From assembly GCF_012489685.1 (NCBI RefSeq), contig NC_080043.1, positions 43,043,127 through 43,107,126 on the forward strand: a stretch of DNA of 64,000 nucleotides, in the 5' to 3' direction. Origin of the DNA: Lotus japonicus (Eukaryota; Streptophyta; Magnoliopsida; Fabales; Fabaceae). Positions 1 to 11,882 of this stretch are shown piece by piece. A program made the position numbers and the translations under genes. The notes under the pieces were generated by a model. The model was not told the DNA's origin, ran no database searches, and worked only from the letters and a program-made list of their open reading frames with translations. How positions within the stretch are numbered: position 1 is the stretch's first letter; each line of letters begins with the position of its first letter.

Positions 1-263
1 AGCATATCTCCAATGAAACTATGGTGTGATAATCAGGCTGCCCTACATATCATCAAATCCAGTTTTTCATGAAAGAACTAACCTATTGAGGTGGATTGTC
101 ATTTTATCCGTGAAAGCTTCAACAAAACCTTATGTCCACTTCTTATGTTAGAAGTAGAACAGGTGATCAACTTGCAGCTGTGTTTACAAAGGCTTTGAAT
201 GAGGTGCGTAATGATTTTATTTGTAACAAGCTGGGCATGATTAATATCTATGCTCCAGCTTGA
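1..263 (+). pseudogene. Ty1/copia pol C-terminus (RNase H end), decayed
   Basis: The first 50 bases encode the copia RNase H motif LWCDNQAA. The frame then shifts, and the typical copia pol tail is read in other frames: IEVDCHFIRE near 90-120, then TGDQLAAVFTKALNE followed by CNKLGMINIYAPA and a TGA at 261-263. RNase H degrades the RNA strand during reverse transcription. At least two frame changes break this copy, so it is a pseudogene. The rest of the element lies beyond the left edge. The stop is followed at once by a polypurine tract and the LTR, as expected for a copia 3' end. Confidence 0.8.
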
Positions 264-514
264 GGGGGAGTGTTAGCATTAAGGATTATGTTAAGAGTTA
301 GGGTTAGATGTAGGGTCTATGGGCCAGGCCCATATGTACTTTGTAGCTGTGTTTACAAAGGCTTTGAATGAGGTGCGTAATGATTTTATTTGTAACAAGC
401 TGGGCATGATTAATATCTATGCTCCAGCTTGAGGGGGAGTGTTAGCATTAAGGATTATGTTAAGAGTTAGGGTTAGATGTAGGGTCTATGGGCCAGGCCC
501 ATATGTACTTTGTA
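177..514. repeat. 169-bp direct tandem duplication, two copies
   Basis: Bases 177-345 are repeated at 346-514 with no difference seen by eye. Each copy carries the last pol codons, the stop, the polypurine tract GAGGGGGAG and the first ~75 bases of the LTR. The element therefore shows two pol ends, two polypurine tracts and two LTR starts in a row. Confidence 0.9.
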
Positions 515-622
515 CTACATGTTGTACTACTCTTAACCTAGTATTATATGAGGGAGGTTGCACCTTGCAGTGTATCCCATTACAATATTTATTTCTCTCA
601 CTCTTAGTCTTTTCTCTTTACA
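440..622 (+). repeat. 3' LTR of the copia element
   Basis: The LTR starts TGTTAGCATTAAGG directly after the purine tract, and a partial copy of the start lies at 271-345. The end is placed at a CA near 622, where T-rich sequence stops. That end is approximate because the 5' LTR is outside the window and no inverted end or target duplication can be tested. Confidence 0.55.
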
Positions 623-851
623 CATATGGAGGGACATTAAGGGTGCATGAGAATAATAATCAGAAACCCATCAAGAAATATTTCAGTATGAAAACTTTAA
701 AAGAATGAGTTCTTTGGTCAAAATTATTTCTCACACATATCAGTAGCCATCCAACAGAGAGGGAAAGAATAAGATGTGATAACATTATCTTAGGAATAGA
801 GATCGTAAGATATAAAATTAAGAAGAAACAGGCTCTATGGCATGGCCTTAC

Positions 852-2938
852 ATTGACTCTTTCCACACGTCGCATTTCATCTTCAAGTAATGATAGCTGT
901 GCAGCTGATGTCCAATGAATGCAATCAACAGGGCTGAAATTAAAAGAAGAATGAAATTAATTTCAGGAATCTCCATTAGCTGAGGTACTTTACAAACAAT
1001 GTCATTGTCATAGTGATAGACAATAGTGATTAAGGAGGAGCAGAAGTAGGTTCAATCACACTAATAACATACTTAAATCAATTTCAATAATAAAAAGTAG
1101 AAACTATGAACACAAAAGTGGGTGATTAGAGTGATGGTCAGAGATATACCAGCTATCAATAGCTTGTTGAATTAGTTCAGGGTTCCCACATTGGTTCTGT
1201 ACTCTGGCTCTTCCAAAGTCTTCCTCTATTGCAAATACATCACATGCTACATTGGCACAATTTTTGCAGCCTGTTCAAGGATTTGAAGTACAATTACATA
1301 ATATGTCTCAAAATTATTTTAGCTGAACCTGCAGGGATTTCTAGACGTATCACAGGCATCTAACAAAGATAATGAAGCATCATCGGTCTATCAATAAATG
1401 AAGCATATCATTTAAGTACACAGGAACACAGATATTAGATTTTAGACACTTAGACGTAGTCTTAGTCTCTTTTGCATTATTTGACTCATTCCTCATAGAT
1501 TTAAAATTGTTTTTATACTAAGAGTGTTATCAGATTGTGAAGCATACTATTACAGCTAACTGCTAAATAGGAAATTAGGTGAGAAAATCAATTAATACAT
1601 GAATTAAGGAAGGACAATTATGTTTACGGCTTTACGCTAAAGGATTTGGTCCCTCTAAAGGATTTGGTTCCTCTAAGGTGAGAGACTCCCTTTTGAAGGT
1701 AAAGTAAGTCATATGAAAATCAACAATTGTGATTTAAAGAATGTGATATACATGTGCAAGTATGTGATCACAATCACAACTGTCAATCAATGGCTGTGAT
1801 GACTCGCTTTACCTTCTAAAGTGAGTCACTTTAGAGGAGCGAAATCCTTCACTAAAATAGATAACACCATAGTTCATTTTCTAAAAGGCGTGAAAGATGG
1901 CAGTATCAGGAGTGGTTGAGAAGAACATATAAGGTAACATTGTAAGATTGAGTGGAAGTACCTATGCAGCTGAATTCATCAACAAAAACATGATCCTTTG
2001 GGCTATCATCCAGGAAAGGATTGATTGAAGTCAAAGAATACCCATGAATTTCATCATAAACCATCCGCTGAACGGGATCACTGAGCACCTGCACAGAAAT
2101 TGTTAATTTACATAAAGGAAAAGAAAAGGATTAAATAAGAATCACATTTTTCCCAATCTAAATATTTATGATATTCAGAATGAAACCCACCGCATAGACT
2201 TCATTGATGAAGGTGCAGAAATTTGTAGTCTCAGGATCATCGCCACTCAAGTCCGGGTGGCAAGCTTTCATGCAATTGTAGTATGCCTTCTTGATCTGCG
2301 CTGGTGTGGCGTCCGGAAGCTGGAAAAAGGACCAAAACAACCAATTACATGTTTGAAAACTCTTCTACAATTGATTCCAAAGACATAATCAATTCTAGAG
2401 AGAAACTTCTATGAGTAGCTTCTAGATTTCAAAATTGATTTTGACAAAAAGAGAAGCTTATCAAAACATAAAAATATATCAAAGCATACACTAGATATAG
2501 CAAAACCCCCCTAATTTATGATCTTGGATTTTCCCTATTGCCATTAAAAATTACAAAATTGTGAAAGACCCACTATAAAAAAACAAAGCCACCCTTCAGA
2601 AAATCAATCAAAATCATGGATTAAAATAAGTTAAAAAGTTCTATAAAACACATATTCATGCAAGTTAAGACTGCATAAAACAGGGGAAAACTCAGAGCTT
2701 GATGATGGATTACCAGACCCAAAACTGCATAATAGTCATCTGCAGCAGCGTTAATAGGAGAAAATGATTCCTCAGTAGCAACTCTCACCCTGCCAAATCC
2801 CTTTCGTTTGCCACTGTGTGCTGCAAAGGTAGTTGAAGTCTGTGGCAGCATGCGCCACATGCTTCTGGAATACAAATTCAATGATGGGTTGTGGATTTTG
2901 GGAACCTCTGTGTACACAGGAGATAGTAACTGAGCCAT
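852..2938 (-). CDS. Plastid J-domain/ferredoxin-like chaperone (DJC76/DJC77 type), 5 exons, 3' partial
   Basis: Coding exons on the minus strand are 2938-2714, 2319-2191, 2088-1962, 1270-1150 and 933-852. All junctions are GT-AG with matching phase, giving 228 residues without a stop. Residues 1-65 are Ser/Thr/Arg-rich and look like a plastid transit peptide. A J-domain follows (DDYYAVLGL at 67-75, the HPD triad at 96-98), which stimulates Hsp70 ATPase. A ferredoxin-like segment comes next: VDEFSCIGCKNC with cysteines 159, 162, 165 and 169, then CPVDCIHW after the exon 4/5 junction. The last exon ends MRRVERVN at a GT donor in phase 0. Family members continue for roughly another 110 residues, so the 3' exons should lie left of the window, beyond the copia insertion. 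The start is the only ATG before the transit peptide. No lesion is visible, so the gene may be functional. Confidence 0.85.
1638..1857. mobile_element. MITE-like inverted repeat inside intron 3 of the J-protein gene
   Basis: Bases 1657-1714 match the reverse complement of 1801-1855 with few mismatches (cores AAAGGATTTGG, CCTCTAA, GGTAAAG). The arms enclose ~85 bp of unrelated sequence. A 20-base stretch at 1638-1656 duplicates the outer left arm. There is no ORF. The short non-coding inverted repeat fits a MITE or fold-back element, but no clear target duplication was found. Confidence 0.55.
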
Positions 2939-4147
2939 TCAAAACACCAAGTTCTTTGAAAAGATTCTTGTTGTAATAGTGAAGTTAAATTGAAGTTTTG
3001 AAAGAAGAAATAGAAATGACATTAATAAAAAAGATTGTTGATATTATCATGAATGGAAAATTGGGTATTTTCAATTATTTGAGGAGGAAGAAAATTTTGG
3101 GGACAAAGTATCAGGTTGGTGACGGTGACATGGCAAAGTTAGAACCAAAGACAACCACAGAACCTGGAGGAATCTAGGGAGTGAGAGAATCGAGGCAAAG
3201 TGGGTTTTACTTGTGAATAGCACGTGTCATCTCGTGGACACATGCTGCAACAGCATTGCTCATTCTTGTGGCTTGTGAAGTTTGCTCACTCATGTTGCTT
3301 GTGAAGTGGTTGTATGGAATTTGGATTTAAATTGTTTACTTTATCAGCGTGTTGCACAGGAAATATGTCTATTGTATTTGATACATCAATTAATACATTG
3401 AATTTTTAGATTTCTGTTTTTTCCCAATCATAACCTCAATATATGAATATGATTGGTTGTTAACAAATTCGTTGTATTCGTGAGATAAAAATTTGATCCA
3501 TATATCATTACTCATTTATAATTAACATAGGAAATACGATTGAATCCATGTGTAAAACACTAAAGTAAGGGATAAATACTATTACAAATAATATAATTGA
3601 CCAAGGAGATGAAAGTGAAGCTGCAAAGGGGGAGAAATCAGACGATTGAAACTGAGACAGATTAGAGATTGAAAGTAGTGACGCTCAGTGACAGATCTGA
3701 GGCAAAGGGGAGTCGCGATCGGAGTAGATGACCATGTCGCTGTTGAAGGAGGACTTGCTGTGGGGTGGCAGTGAACAAAGCGGGTTCTGATCTAGGAGGT
3801 GTGGGGTGAGAGTTGACCTTCTTTTTGGGTTCTGGTTTGAATTGGAATCGAATTCAAACGGAGTAAAATGAGGAGAGAGTAACATGTGTGATTCATGAAG
3901 AGTGAACTATTGGAAGGACACATGTAAAGGAGGCTTGGAGAATCAATCAAGTATATATCGGGACTGGTGATAGGTGCAATTGAAATTAAATTTGAATTTG
4001 AATTTGAGAACCATAAATGCTGAAAACGGGAAAGAAGAGAGAAGATTTGAAAAAGGGAAAGAAGGAAAGCAAAGAAGGCAACGTGGGTCAGGGAAGAGAA
4101 TTCATGTGTGAATGACACGTATTAAGAAGCAATGGAGAAACATGGGA
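2939..4147. other. Upstream region of the J-protein gene; no gene recognised
   Basis: Bases 2939-3330 should hold the promoter and 5' leader of the minus-strand J-protein gene; no convincing TATA box was identified. A stretch at 3345-3420 (GTTGCACAGGAAATATG and the following AT-rich bases) resembles 19757-19800, next to the Helitron-like end. Bases 3600-4118 are open in two minus frames (66 and 108 codons), but neither protein resembles a known family and the composition is Ser/Pro/Leu-rich low complexity. Confidence 0.4.
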
Positions 4148-4257
4148 ATGACACGTAGGGAGGGAGCTGTGAGAATTAATCTGAGAGCAAAATGCACCTT
4201 GAATTGACACCTCAGCAAGTGGCTCTCATAGCCCTTGTTCTTTTCTAATATATACAT
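4148..4257. repeat. Dispersed repeat end, copy 1 (also at 19639-19742 and 61880-61981)
   Basis: The stretch reads GAGAATTAATCTGAGAG, then a variable part with GACACCTCAGCAAGTGGC, then TTCTTTTCTAATATATA. The same order of blocks recurs at two other places in this window, each time ending in TTCTTTTCTAATATA. It probably marks one terminus of an uncharacterised repeat family. Confidence 0.5.
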
Positions 4258-5257
4258 GAAAATTATTACAGCTGACAAAAGAACTTAGAGAACTTAGTTG
4301 TGCTATATGCATTCCAGTTTTAGCTGCTAAAACTTCGGATTCATGTCATCGATTGAAAGTGAGACAAACAATACATATGGAAAGAGTTCATTGGGGTTCC
4401 AATACAGCCAAATATAAGATAAAGATAAAAGATCATTAAGGTTCTAAAAAGTAAAACACACAAAGGTGTGGCTATAAACGATTTTAAGGGCAAAAATGCA
4501 AAGGAAAGCTTCACGGGTCAAACACTATTTAATTTGTAAACCACATATAAATAACTCAGATCTAAGATTCAATCATAACAATAACCATGCTGGGTCATAT
4601 ACATTGACAAATATCCAAGGCCACAAACCACAATCATTACATTGATTGATGTTGAAGTTACTTAAAGTAGAGGATCATAGATCCAAATGCAACAAAAGAA
4701 AACGTGATAGGATACAAAATGGAGGCAAACATATCCTCATTGTTCTTGGAAAGAAGATAATAAAACAATATAAGACAACAATAAACTTCAAAAGCCTACT
4801 AAACTACTTTTCCAATTTGACTGCCTTCAATAGTTTAGAACCGCAGCTCCCAACTGCAGCTCCCAGCCATGCTCCCAGGCTATCACCATCAAGAGCAAGA
4901 CTATGACAATGGGGTTCAAAAAAATTTGGATTCAAAATACAAACTTGAAAGATATGAAACCAAGATTAAATCGTTCCAGACAATGTACCCAGGCTGCAAA
5001 TGTATCTTTGGAGAGCTTTCCATCAACTCCATGTTGAGCAAAGTGCTTCTCAATGGTCCTCCATGCATCAACTTCCTTCCCTATGTTCATTCAAAAAAGG
5101 AGCCATAAACAATTAATCCTTCCGGCTTCTCCTTATTGGGGCCTCACCATCTTGGTTCATTTCTTGTAAAAGGATTCTGCTTCTTACATTGCTTCCATTT
5201 ATGTGAAAAGAAGCCTCATTGGAAAGTTATACCGTTCAAGATTGCTTTATAAAATAA
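4258..5257. other. Intergenic; possible unrecognised minus-strand coding remnant near 4800-5085
   Basis: Bases 4258-4800 show nothing recognisable. On the minus strand one frame from about 5085 to 4990 reads MNIGKEVDAWRTIEKHF and continues into GVDGKLSKDTFAAW. A separate stretch near 4900-4815 reads SLGAWLGAAVGSCGSKLLK and ends in a stop. Both look protein-like but I cannot assign a family, and no splice structure links them convincingly. Short plus-strand ORFs here look like shadows. Confidence 0.25.
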
Positions 5258-5535
5258 AGGGTTAATCCTCTACTTGGTCCCTGTGGTTGTATGGCCGTCT
5301 GAAATTAGTCCCTCCCCGGAAAATTTGAAAATCTAAGTCCTCGCGTTTGGAAAGTGTGTGGAGCAGGTCCTCGCAGGAGTGGGGAGCTCCGGCGAGTTAT
5401 GATTAGGCTTGCTGACTAGATAATTTTTTATGACGTGGCATTAAAAAAAATAAAAAATTAAAAAAAATTAATAAAAATCCCTTAGTTAATTAACTTACCC
5501 TAATTAACCCTAAACACTAACTTAATCCTAATTAA
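5258..5535. repeat. MULE terminal inverted repeat, left
   Basis: It is the reverse complement of 15606-15879 with scattered mismatches. It runs through GACGTGGCATTAAAAAAA and a block of CCCTAA-like units near 5505-5560. Confidence 0.8.
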
Positions 5536-6176
5536 CCCTAATCACAAACTTAATCCTAATTAACTTACTAACACATATCCAATTACTCCCCCCAATAATA
5601 ATCCACAATTCCCCCCTCAATTAACCCAGGTTCCTAATTTCAAACCCTAATCATCTTCAACCCTCTCACTCGTATCTCATCTTCAAGCCTCTCTCTCGCA
5701 TCTCATCTTCATCCATTTGCATCAACATCTCCAACCATCAACCATCAACCATCTTCATCCATTTACCTCAGTTCAAGCCTCTCTTCCTAGTCGCGTTCTC
5801 TCCATTGCAGCAAGTTTGAGAAACTGTGAGAAGGCGAAGTCGAAGTTGGGAGCTCGCGTTTGAACTGAGGTAAGCTTGCTTCTTCTTTGCGTCTTCGTTG
5901 TGTATGTCGTTTGAAGTTGGTGATTGCGAATAACTCATGTGTTCTTGCTGTGGGAATTTAGTGGGTGATTGTTTAAGGTTTCTTATTTGAGGTTTTGTCC
6001 TTCGTACTGGGTTTTGCAAATTTGGGGGTTTATCGATTGTGTTGGGGCATGATTATTTGGGGTTTTCTCGTTCTTAGGTGTAAGGATTGCTTGGGTGGGT
6101 ATGATTTGGTTTGGATGCTTGGGTTCTTGGGTTGCTATTTTTGGTCTTTGTTTGACTGAACAATGATTGTTTCAGG

Positions 6177-7182
6177 ATGGTGTTTTCCTTGGTTGTGCGG
6201 CATGGTGGGTGGTTTGGTACTTCTCCTTATTGGCACTACTTTGGTGGTGGTAGAACTGTGCTACGTGATATGGATGAGGATAGATGGTCCTTCCTTGATA
6301 CTGTGGAACTTGTCCAGAAATTGGGTTACAAAGAGTTTGATCTATGGTGGGTAAATGCTGAGGATATTACTGAACACAAATTCAGGAGGTACAAGACTGA
6401 CAACGATGCTATGGAATTAGCTAAGTATGCTACTAGTAATGGTTACAATGAAGCTTTGTTGTTTGTTGAGACTAAAGGTGTCCCTGGTTTTGTGCTTGCT
6501 GGAAAAAAGGAAAAGGAGAAAAAACAAGTAAAGAAGAAGGTTCACCAAGGTAAAACCAAGGTTGTGAGGAAGTCACATAGACTGCAAGCAGTGATGAGAA
6601 AGACAAACAATGAGGGCCAGACCTGTATAACTATTGTTCTCTGATGATGATGAGTCCCAGAATGATGTGTCAGTCCAAGGAGTTGAATATGGCTCTTCAC
6701 AGGATGTTCATGAGGATGTTGTCCTCCCAGATATTGTCCCTGAAGTTTTTGATGAAGTGAATGATGAAACTGGGATTGAATTTGAAGTTGCTGAGAGTAA
6801 TGCTAAGAATAATGCAGAGAATAATGCTGAGAATCATGTAGTTTTTGAAGTTGCTGAGAATAATGCTGAGAATAATGCTGAGAATAATGCTGAGAATGAT
6901 GTTGAGAATGATGCTGAGAATAATGCTGAGAATAATGCTGAGAAAAGTCCTAAAGTTGCTCCCAATGCAAATTTGATTGCTGATATGCCCAACCAAGATG
7001 GAGAAAACAGTGACAGTGACATTTCTGAGGAGAGCATAAGGCTTGAAGACAGTGAAGAAGAGAGAGACCTTGGGAATGAAGATGGGTTTCCAAACTCAAC
7101 TTTTGTTGACTGGTTCTCTACCTTCAACTGGATCATCAATCCAAAAAAAGAAATCACATGTGCCTGGAAGCTGAAGATTTAA
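6177..7182 (+). pseudogene. PB1-like domain transposon protein, frameshifted and C-terminally truncated
   Basis: The first frame (6177-6644, 155 codons) opens with MVFSLVVRHGGWFG and has YFGGGRTVLRDMDEDRWSF, a pattern I know from plant PB1-like domains fused to MULE transposases. A Lys-rich segment follows at residues ~110-140. The frame then ends, and one base-shift continues it into a second frame (6634-7182) starting FSDDDESQND. The second frame is acidic and includes an Asn-Ala-Glu repeat (6787-6957). It ends with WFSTFNWIINPKKE and a stop near 7182. The zinc-ribbon and catalytic transposase domains expected downstream are missing. The intended start is probably the ATG at 6177, just after a CAG acceptor-like site at 6174-6176. 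Confidence 0.6.
6787..6957 (+). repeat. 12-bp coding minisatellite (Asn-Asn-Ala-Glu)n
   Basis: Units of the type AATAATGCTGAG are repeated about ten times with point changes and one inserted VVFEVAE segment. Translation gives NNAENNAEN runs in the acidic part of the PB1-like protein. Confidence 0.85.
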
Positions 7183-7271
7183 TCAAAGTCAGTGTTGAAT
7201 AAAGATAGGGGATTTAGGCATAACATACACATATGGATGCAAATTGGATAGCTAAGTCACAACCAACTTAC

Positions 7272-7421
7272 CTGCCAATTTCTGCACCTAAGAAATCTCC
7301 TTTCTGGGTTTTCACGAGTACCAGCAGTGTAGAGCATTAGAGGAACTCCACATTGACATTTTGCCCTACCACCTGCACTTCTATGCCTGGAACGACAGGA
7401 GGATGCAGAAGAACCATTCAT
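7272..7421 (-). CDS. GRF-type zinc finger, first exon (50 codons)
   Basis: On the minus strand an ATG at 7421 opens a Ser/Arg-rich lead and then KCQCGVPLMLYTAGT and ENPERRFLRC. This is the start of a GRF zinc finger (CxCG, then NPGRxFxxC). The exon ends after RCRNWQ at an excellent donor, CAG/GTAAG, at 7272/7271. Small plant proteins of this class often sit in or near MULEs. The second half of the finger would be in an exon left of 7272; 7183-7271 does not contain it. The exon converges with the PB1-like ORF. GRF fingers bind single-stranded nucleic acid in other proteins; the role here is unknown. Confidence 0.65.
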
Positions 7422-7439
7422 GTCTAATGAGATCGAGAG

Positions 7440-7609
7440 GAAGGAGATCGAAGAGAGGAGATACACGAGCACTAGAGAGGAGAAACAGAGGATCGAAAGG
7501 AGGGATGAGGAGAAGAGAGGAAGGAGATCGCAGGGAAGGAGATCGCAGGGAGGGATGAGGAGAAAGAGGCTCGAAGGGAGGGATGAGAAGAAGAGAATTA
7601 GGATAGCAT
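7440..7609. repeat. Purine-rich minisatellite-like stretch
   Basis: Irregular repeats of GGAGGGATGAGGAGAA and AAGGAGATCGCAGGG fill the stretch between the GRF exon and the solo LTR. Open frames on both strands come only from this low complexity. On the minus strand it would be a CT-rich leader of the GRF exon. Confidence 0.7.
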
Positions 7610-8569
7610 TGTAACACCCCGATTTCGGTGGCGTCACTTTAGTAACCAAAAATCAAATAAAGCGGAAAAACGTGATTTTTTTTCTTTCGATTTGTTTAAA
7701 TAAAAATAAATAAAATAACTTGTCGGAATAAAGACTCAACCCAATCGCGATTAACAACGACTAATATACAATATAAGTACAGCCCTCGCTGCAACTAAAA
7801 TCACCGTCACGAGTGTCCTCAAGTGACGGAAAGTAACATCAAGTAACTAAAAGTATTGCCCAACGGCAAACAAGTGCGACCCATAGCCAGAGTCATAAGT
7901 TTTATAAATACAGTCCTCAAAGAAAATATGTCAGCCCAAAACGGCCTCCAAAGGACCTCCTACGTCCGACAAACTCCCTGTGATCCTCATGGAAGAGAAC
8001 CACACAAAAAGCTAATAGTCAGGGACCTACCCTGCCCCAAAATAAGAAATGAAAATCAGAGCTATGACAACGAAACCCGATATACTACACCCCTAACATC
8101 GACCCTCATCCGATCCTGCATGAAGTTCGGGTCCACGTCGAAGGCTCAGTAGTAGTCATTTCGCTCCGGGTCTTCCCCGAACGACGAACCATCACGAATC
8201 AGTTGTTGAACGTCTGGCAGCAGGCCGACCGCCCAAAGACAAACATAAACACAAAGCCAAGGCGCTAGGGTCAACTCACAGAATATAATAGATAATACAA
8301 ACAACATGTGAAGAATAAGGGGGTATATATATATGTGTTGTATATATACATATAACTTATGTATTGCCTACCCTAAGGTATATACATAGCATATTTATCA
8401 ACATCAAATCATCAAGATATATAACGATGTTTATCGACATCAAATCACAAATGACAATTGGATCTTCAACACATCAACAAATATAGTTAGGTGCATGGCG
8501 TGCCAATGCAATGTCATGCTCAAAAGATGATCCGGATAAAATGTCACCATCTCGATGGATGGGACGAGC

Positions 8570-8663
8570 CAAGCATCTCGCTCCGCTAAAGCATCTCGCT
8601 TTTATGAAGCATCTCGCTCCTGTGAAGCAGCACGCTCCTGTGAAGCATCTCGCTCCAATGAAG
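8570..8663. repeat. ~19-bp minisatellite in solo LTR 1
   Basis: Five units containing AAGCATCTCGCT or a close variant follow one another. Related CTCGATGG and CACTCAGTGAC pieces continue irregularly to about 9081. The array lies ~1 kb from the LTR end, near where the nested copy carries a different array. Confidence 0.75.
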
Positions 8664-10788
8664 TCCGATATGAGATCGTCCTTCGGAAAGCAGCACACTT
8701 TCCAAGAAATGTATGCATGAATGCAATATGGTTAGCCAAACAACGAAACGTCCTCACCAAGGTACGCGTGTCTAGCTAGAGTACATTGTCTCTACAATAC
8801 CCTAAGGTAAACAAGGAAGTGCTAGTCGCACTTGGTAACTTTCCTAGTCACTTTGGCTCACCGTCTCGATGGCCAACCAAACTGCTCCACGAGCAAAAGA
8901 ATGCATCTCGCACTCAGTGACCTTTCAAGTTACCCTGGCTCACCATCTCGATGGCCAAACAACTCATCAACAATTAGAGAGAATGCTGCTCGCATTCTGT
9001 GACTTCTCGTCACAACAGCTCATCCTCTTGAAGACTGAACCAAATGCTCAAGGAGCAAGGAGTGTCATCCACACTCAGTGACTGTCCGAGTCACAACGCT
9101 AGGATCGCCGACACTTCCCGTTTTCAAACTTATTTCAGATCCTAAGTCTTTTCCAAGAAATTGTTGTTACTATTTGAAGATGTTCTATCTTTGGTTAATG
9201 CATTATGAATTTCATTTATGAAGTCAAGTTTCGTTTCTCTTTTGTTCCAAAACTCTATAAGTAAAAAGATCCCAATAAACCCAAGTAAATCCCCGGGAAG
9301 GTCTCGATCCAAAAATAACTATGGCTTAGACCTCCGGTCAGAGCATGCCTAACATTTCCCAAACCTCGTCATTAGCATGGCATAACATCACGTTTTCCCC
9401 ACACTCCGAAATCATATAATCAAGTACTATCTCAAATCAGTACAATTCAATAAAGCATATGCAAAACATCGTAAACTCAACAAAAATAATGACATATAGC
9501 TCAGTTCAATAACAATATCAATATAACAATAATTCAATGCGGAAATCATAAGACGGAAACCAGTAAACGGTCGAAGCCTCTCAGAAAACGGAGACACACG
9601 TCTCATATAAGTTCACTCGGCCGAAGCCTCCAGAAAACATTTTCCAGTTCAAAGCGATAAACAACATTCAATGCAATCTTCAATATCAAGCAGTATTCAA
9701 GTCGAAGTTATCGACGCCTACAATACAAATAGCTAGTAAGTAAGTTGCCCTAACCTCGAGTTGTTCCAGTCTGGCGGTGCAGGTCTCCCTCACAAGCTTG
9801 TTCAGTCAACCCCAAAGTTTCCACAATTGAACCTTTGAGAAAACAAAGCAATAATGAATCAAAACAAGTCGATACAGTCGAAACAATCCTAACTAATGTT
9901 CGACAAAGCTCAAGAAGCTTCAGAGTACAACATTTAGGCACGAATGGAAGGGCTTTCCCCGAATGGATGAGTTTTGACTCGATTCAAGTTTTGTACAAAA
10001 ACACTTTATTCGCTAAAACGTCCATAACTCGAGCTACAGAACTCAGAATGACACGAAACCGACGCCAAAATTTCGACAATTGAAAGGGCTACACTATAAC
10101 TCAGGTCATACAGACCAAAAAATTATTTTTGGACACGGTACCACACCAAATAAGTTTCGGCCACTATCAAAATAGGGTTTCCCGAACTTTTTCTTCGATC
10201 TAATTTAATTCCTAGGTATTCTTAGGCGATATCTAGGCCAGGGAAACTCTCAGAAAAATTATCGGGTCGAAAACTAACACAGGGGTATTTTGGTCAGTGT
10301 TTTTAGCCCGAAAACTCAAAGTTGGAATTTTGAGAAATAAATTTGATGAGCGTGTTCCTAACGACATTTATAACAACTAATCCTACTGACACTAAGCTCA
10401 GTCGAGAGTTTTTAATCCAAAGAACGAAGCTTTGGTTAGAAAATGGGTATTTTCACAGAATCGAAGCTCCACGACGATTCGGCGAGATTCAGCAGAAAAC
10501 AACCGGATATTCATGCTCTTGGGCATGTAGGCAATAAGTTTAGACACTGAAATCAAGTTATTTGGACAGTTTTACAAAAAGCTCAAAACTTTGAGCACAG
10601 AAAGACATAGAGAAAAGCGACAGAATTTACGATCAGAGGTAAGGAATAGCATCTATACCTCGAGGTCTACGCGTAGCAGCGAACAGAGCGACGATCAGGC
10701 AAGAATCAGTGAAAAGCTCTCCTCCCTTTCTCTCCTCCTTGGCCGCGGGTTTGGTGCTTGAATGGTGAAGAATTTTTGATTCTTCACC

Positions 10789-10796
10789 TATTTATA
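10789..10796 (-). promoter_or_regulatory. TATA box of solo LTR 1
   Basis: The minus strand reads TCCTATAAATAGGTG. Equivalent TATA boxes occur at the matching place in the other two copies, which fixes the transcriptional sense of the family. Confidence 0.6.
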
Positions 10797-11874
10797 GGAA
10801 GTGGAAAACGCGGGAAAATGAAAATTTCGCGATTCCGATTTTTCCTGTGCATTCCTCTGTGAATTCTAAGATAGGTTCTGGCGACAGAATTCCTGAACTC
10901 GAAACAGGTTTCTTGGAATTAAGACAAACGATCCAAAGTCGGTGTAAATCTATTTTACCCGAAAAACTACTTTTTGCAGTTGATGTCGGATGAGAAAACT
11001 TCTTTTTGAAGAAAGATTATAAACCTCGAAAGAAATAGGTGTACGCGTGTGGAATCTTCGTTTGAAGCTCCGAATAGAAAAAGTCTTCATCGACCGTTTA
11101 TTTTAAGTTTCTTGAGTTATCCGGGATTTAGTTTTGGCAAACTTCCGAGAATTAGATTCGGACGTTCGTGTAAGGCCCAAGTTTTTAAGCTTATGCCAAC
11201 TAAATAGAATCCTATTCACGATTAGGGTTGATGTATCGTGAAGGGAAACCTGAACTAGAGTTTACCAAATGAAATAAATTTATGAAGGAAAAAGTTCAGG
11301 AAAAGTCAAAGGATTGTATCGAAGTCGATTTAAGTTATAGACCGATCGTTAAACGCTTAAACCTATGTCAGAAACCCTAGTATATAGCTAGTTTTCACTT
11401 TTAGGCACGATGGAAGTTAATTCCAAAAATCTTCAGAGAAATGTTAGAACTTCTCTTTTTCCATATATCACAATCATTTCGAGGCGAAACTCTAGGATCT
11501 ACGAACGTATGATTCCAATCATCGGAAGTTTGCCGAAACTGAAACCCTGGTATTTCAAAACCCTAGAATCACTCGACAATGAAGACTTTTTCTATTCAGA
11601 GCTTCAAATGAAGATTCTACACGCGTACACCCATTTCTCTTGATGATTTCAATCTTTCTTCAGAAGGAAGTTTTCTATTTCGACATCCGATGCAAAAAGC
11701 AACTTATCAGGTAAAATAGTTTTATACCGATTATGCATTAGTCGCCAAAAATACAAGGAGACCTCATTTTAGTTTTGGAATTCTTTTGCCAAAACATATC
11801 TTAGAATTCATGGAGAATGAAGCCAGAAAAATCAGATTCGCGAAACTTTCATTTTACCGCGTTTTGCCAACCTC

Positions 11875-11882
11875 TATATATA
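11875..11882 (+). promoter_or_regulatory. TATA box of solo LTR 2
   Basis: TATATATA lies in the context CCTCTATATATAGCC. The matching sequence in solo LTR 3 is TATATATA at 41225-41232 on the minus strand. Confidence 0.6.

Noticed and set aside
5500..5570. Interstitial telomeric repeats (CCCTAA-like units)
   Set aside because: Only irregular TTAACCCTAA words within the MULE terminal repeat, copied in the other TIR.
6697..7157. Minus-strand Ile/Ser-rich ORFs opposite the acidic repeat
   Set aside because: They are translations of the complementary strand of the NNAE repeat.
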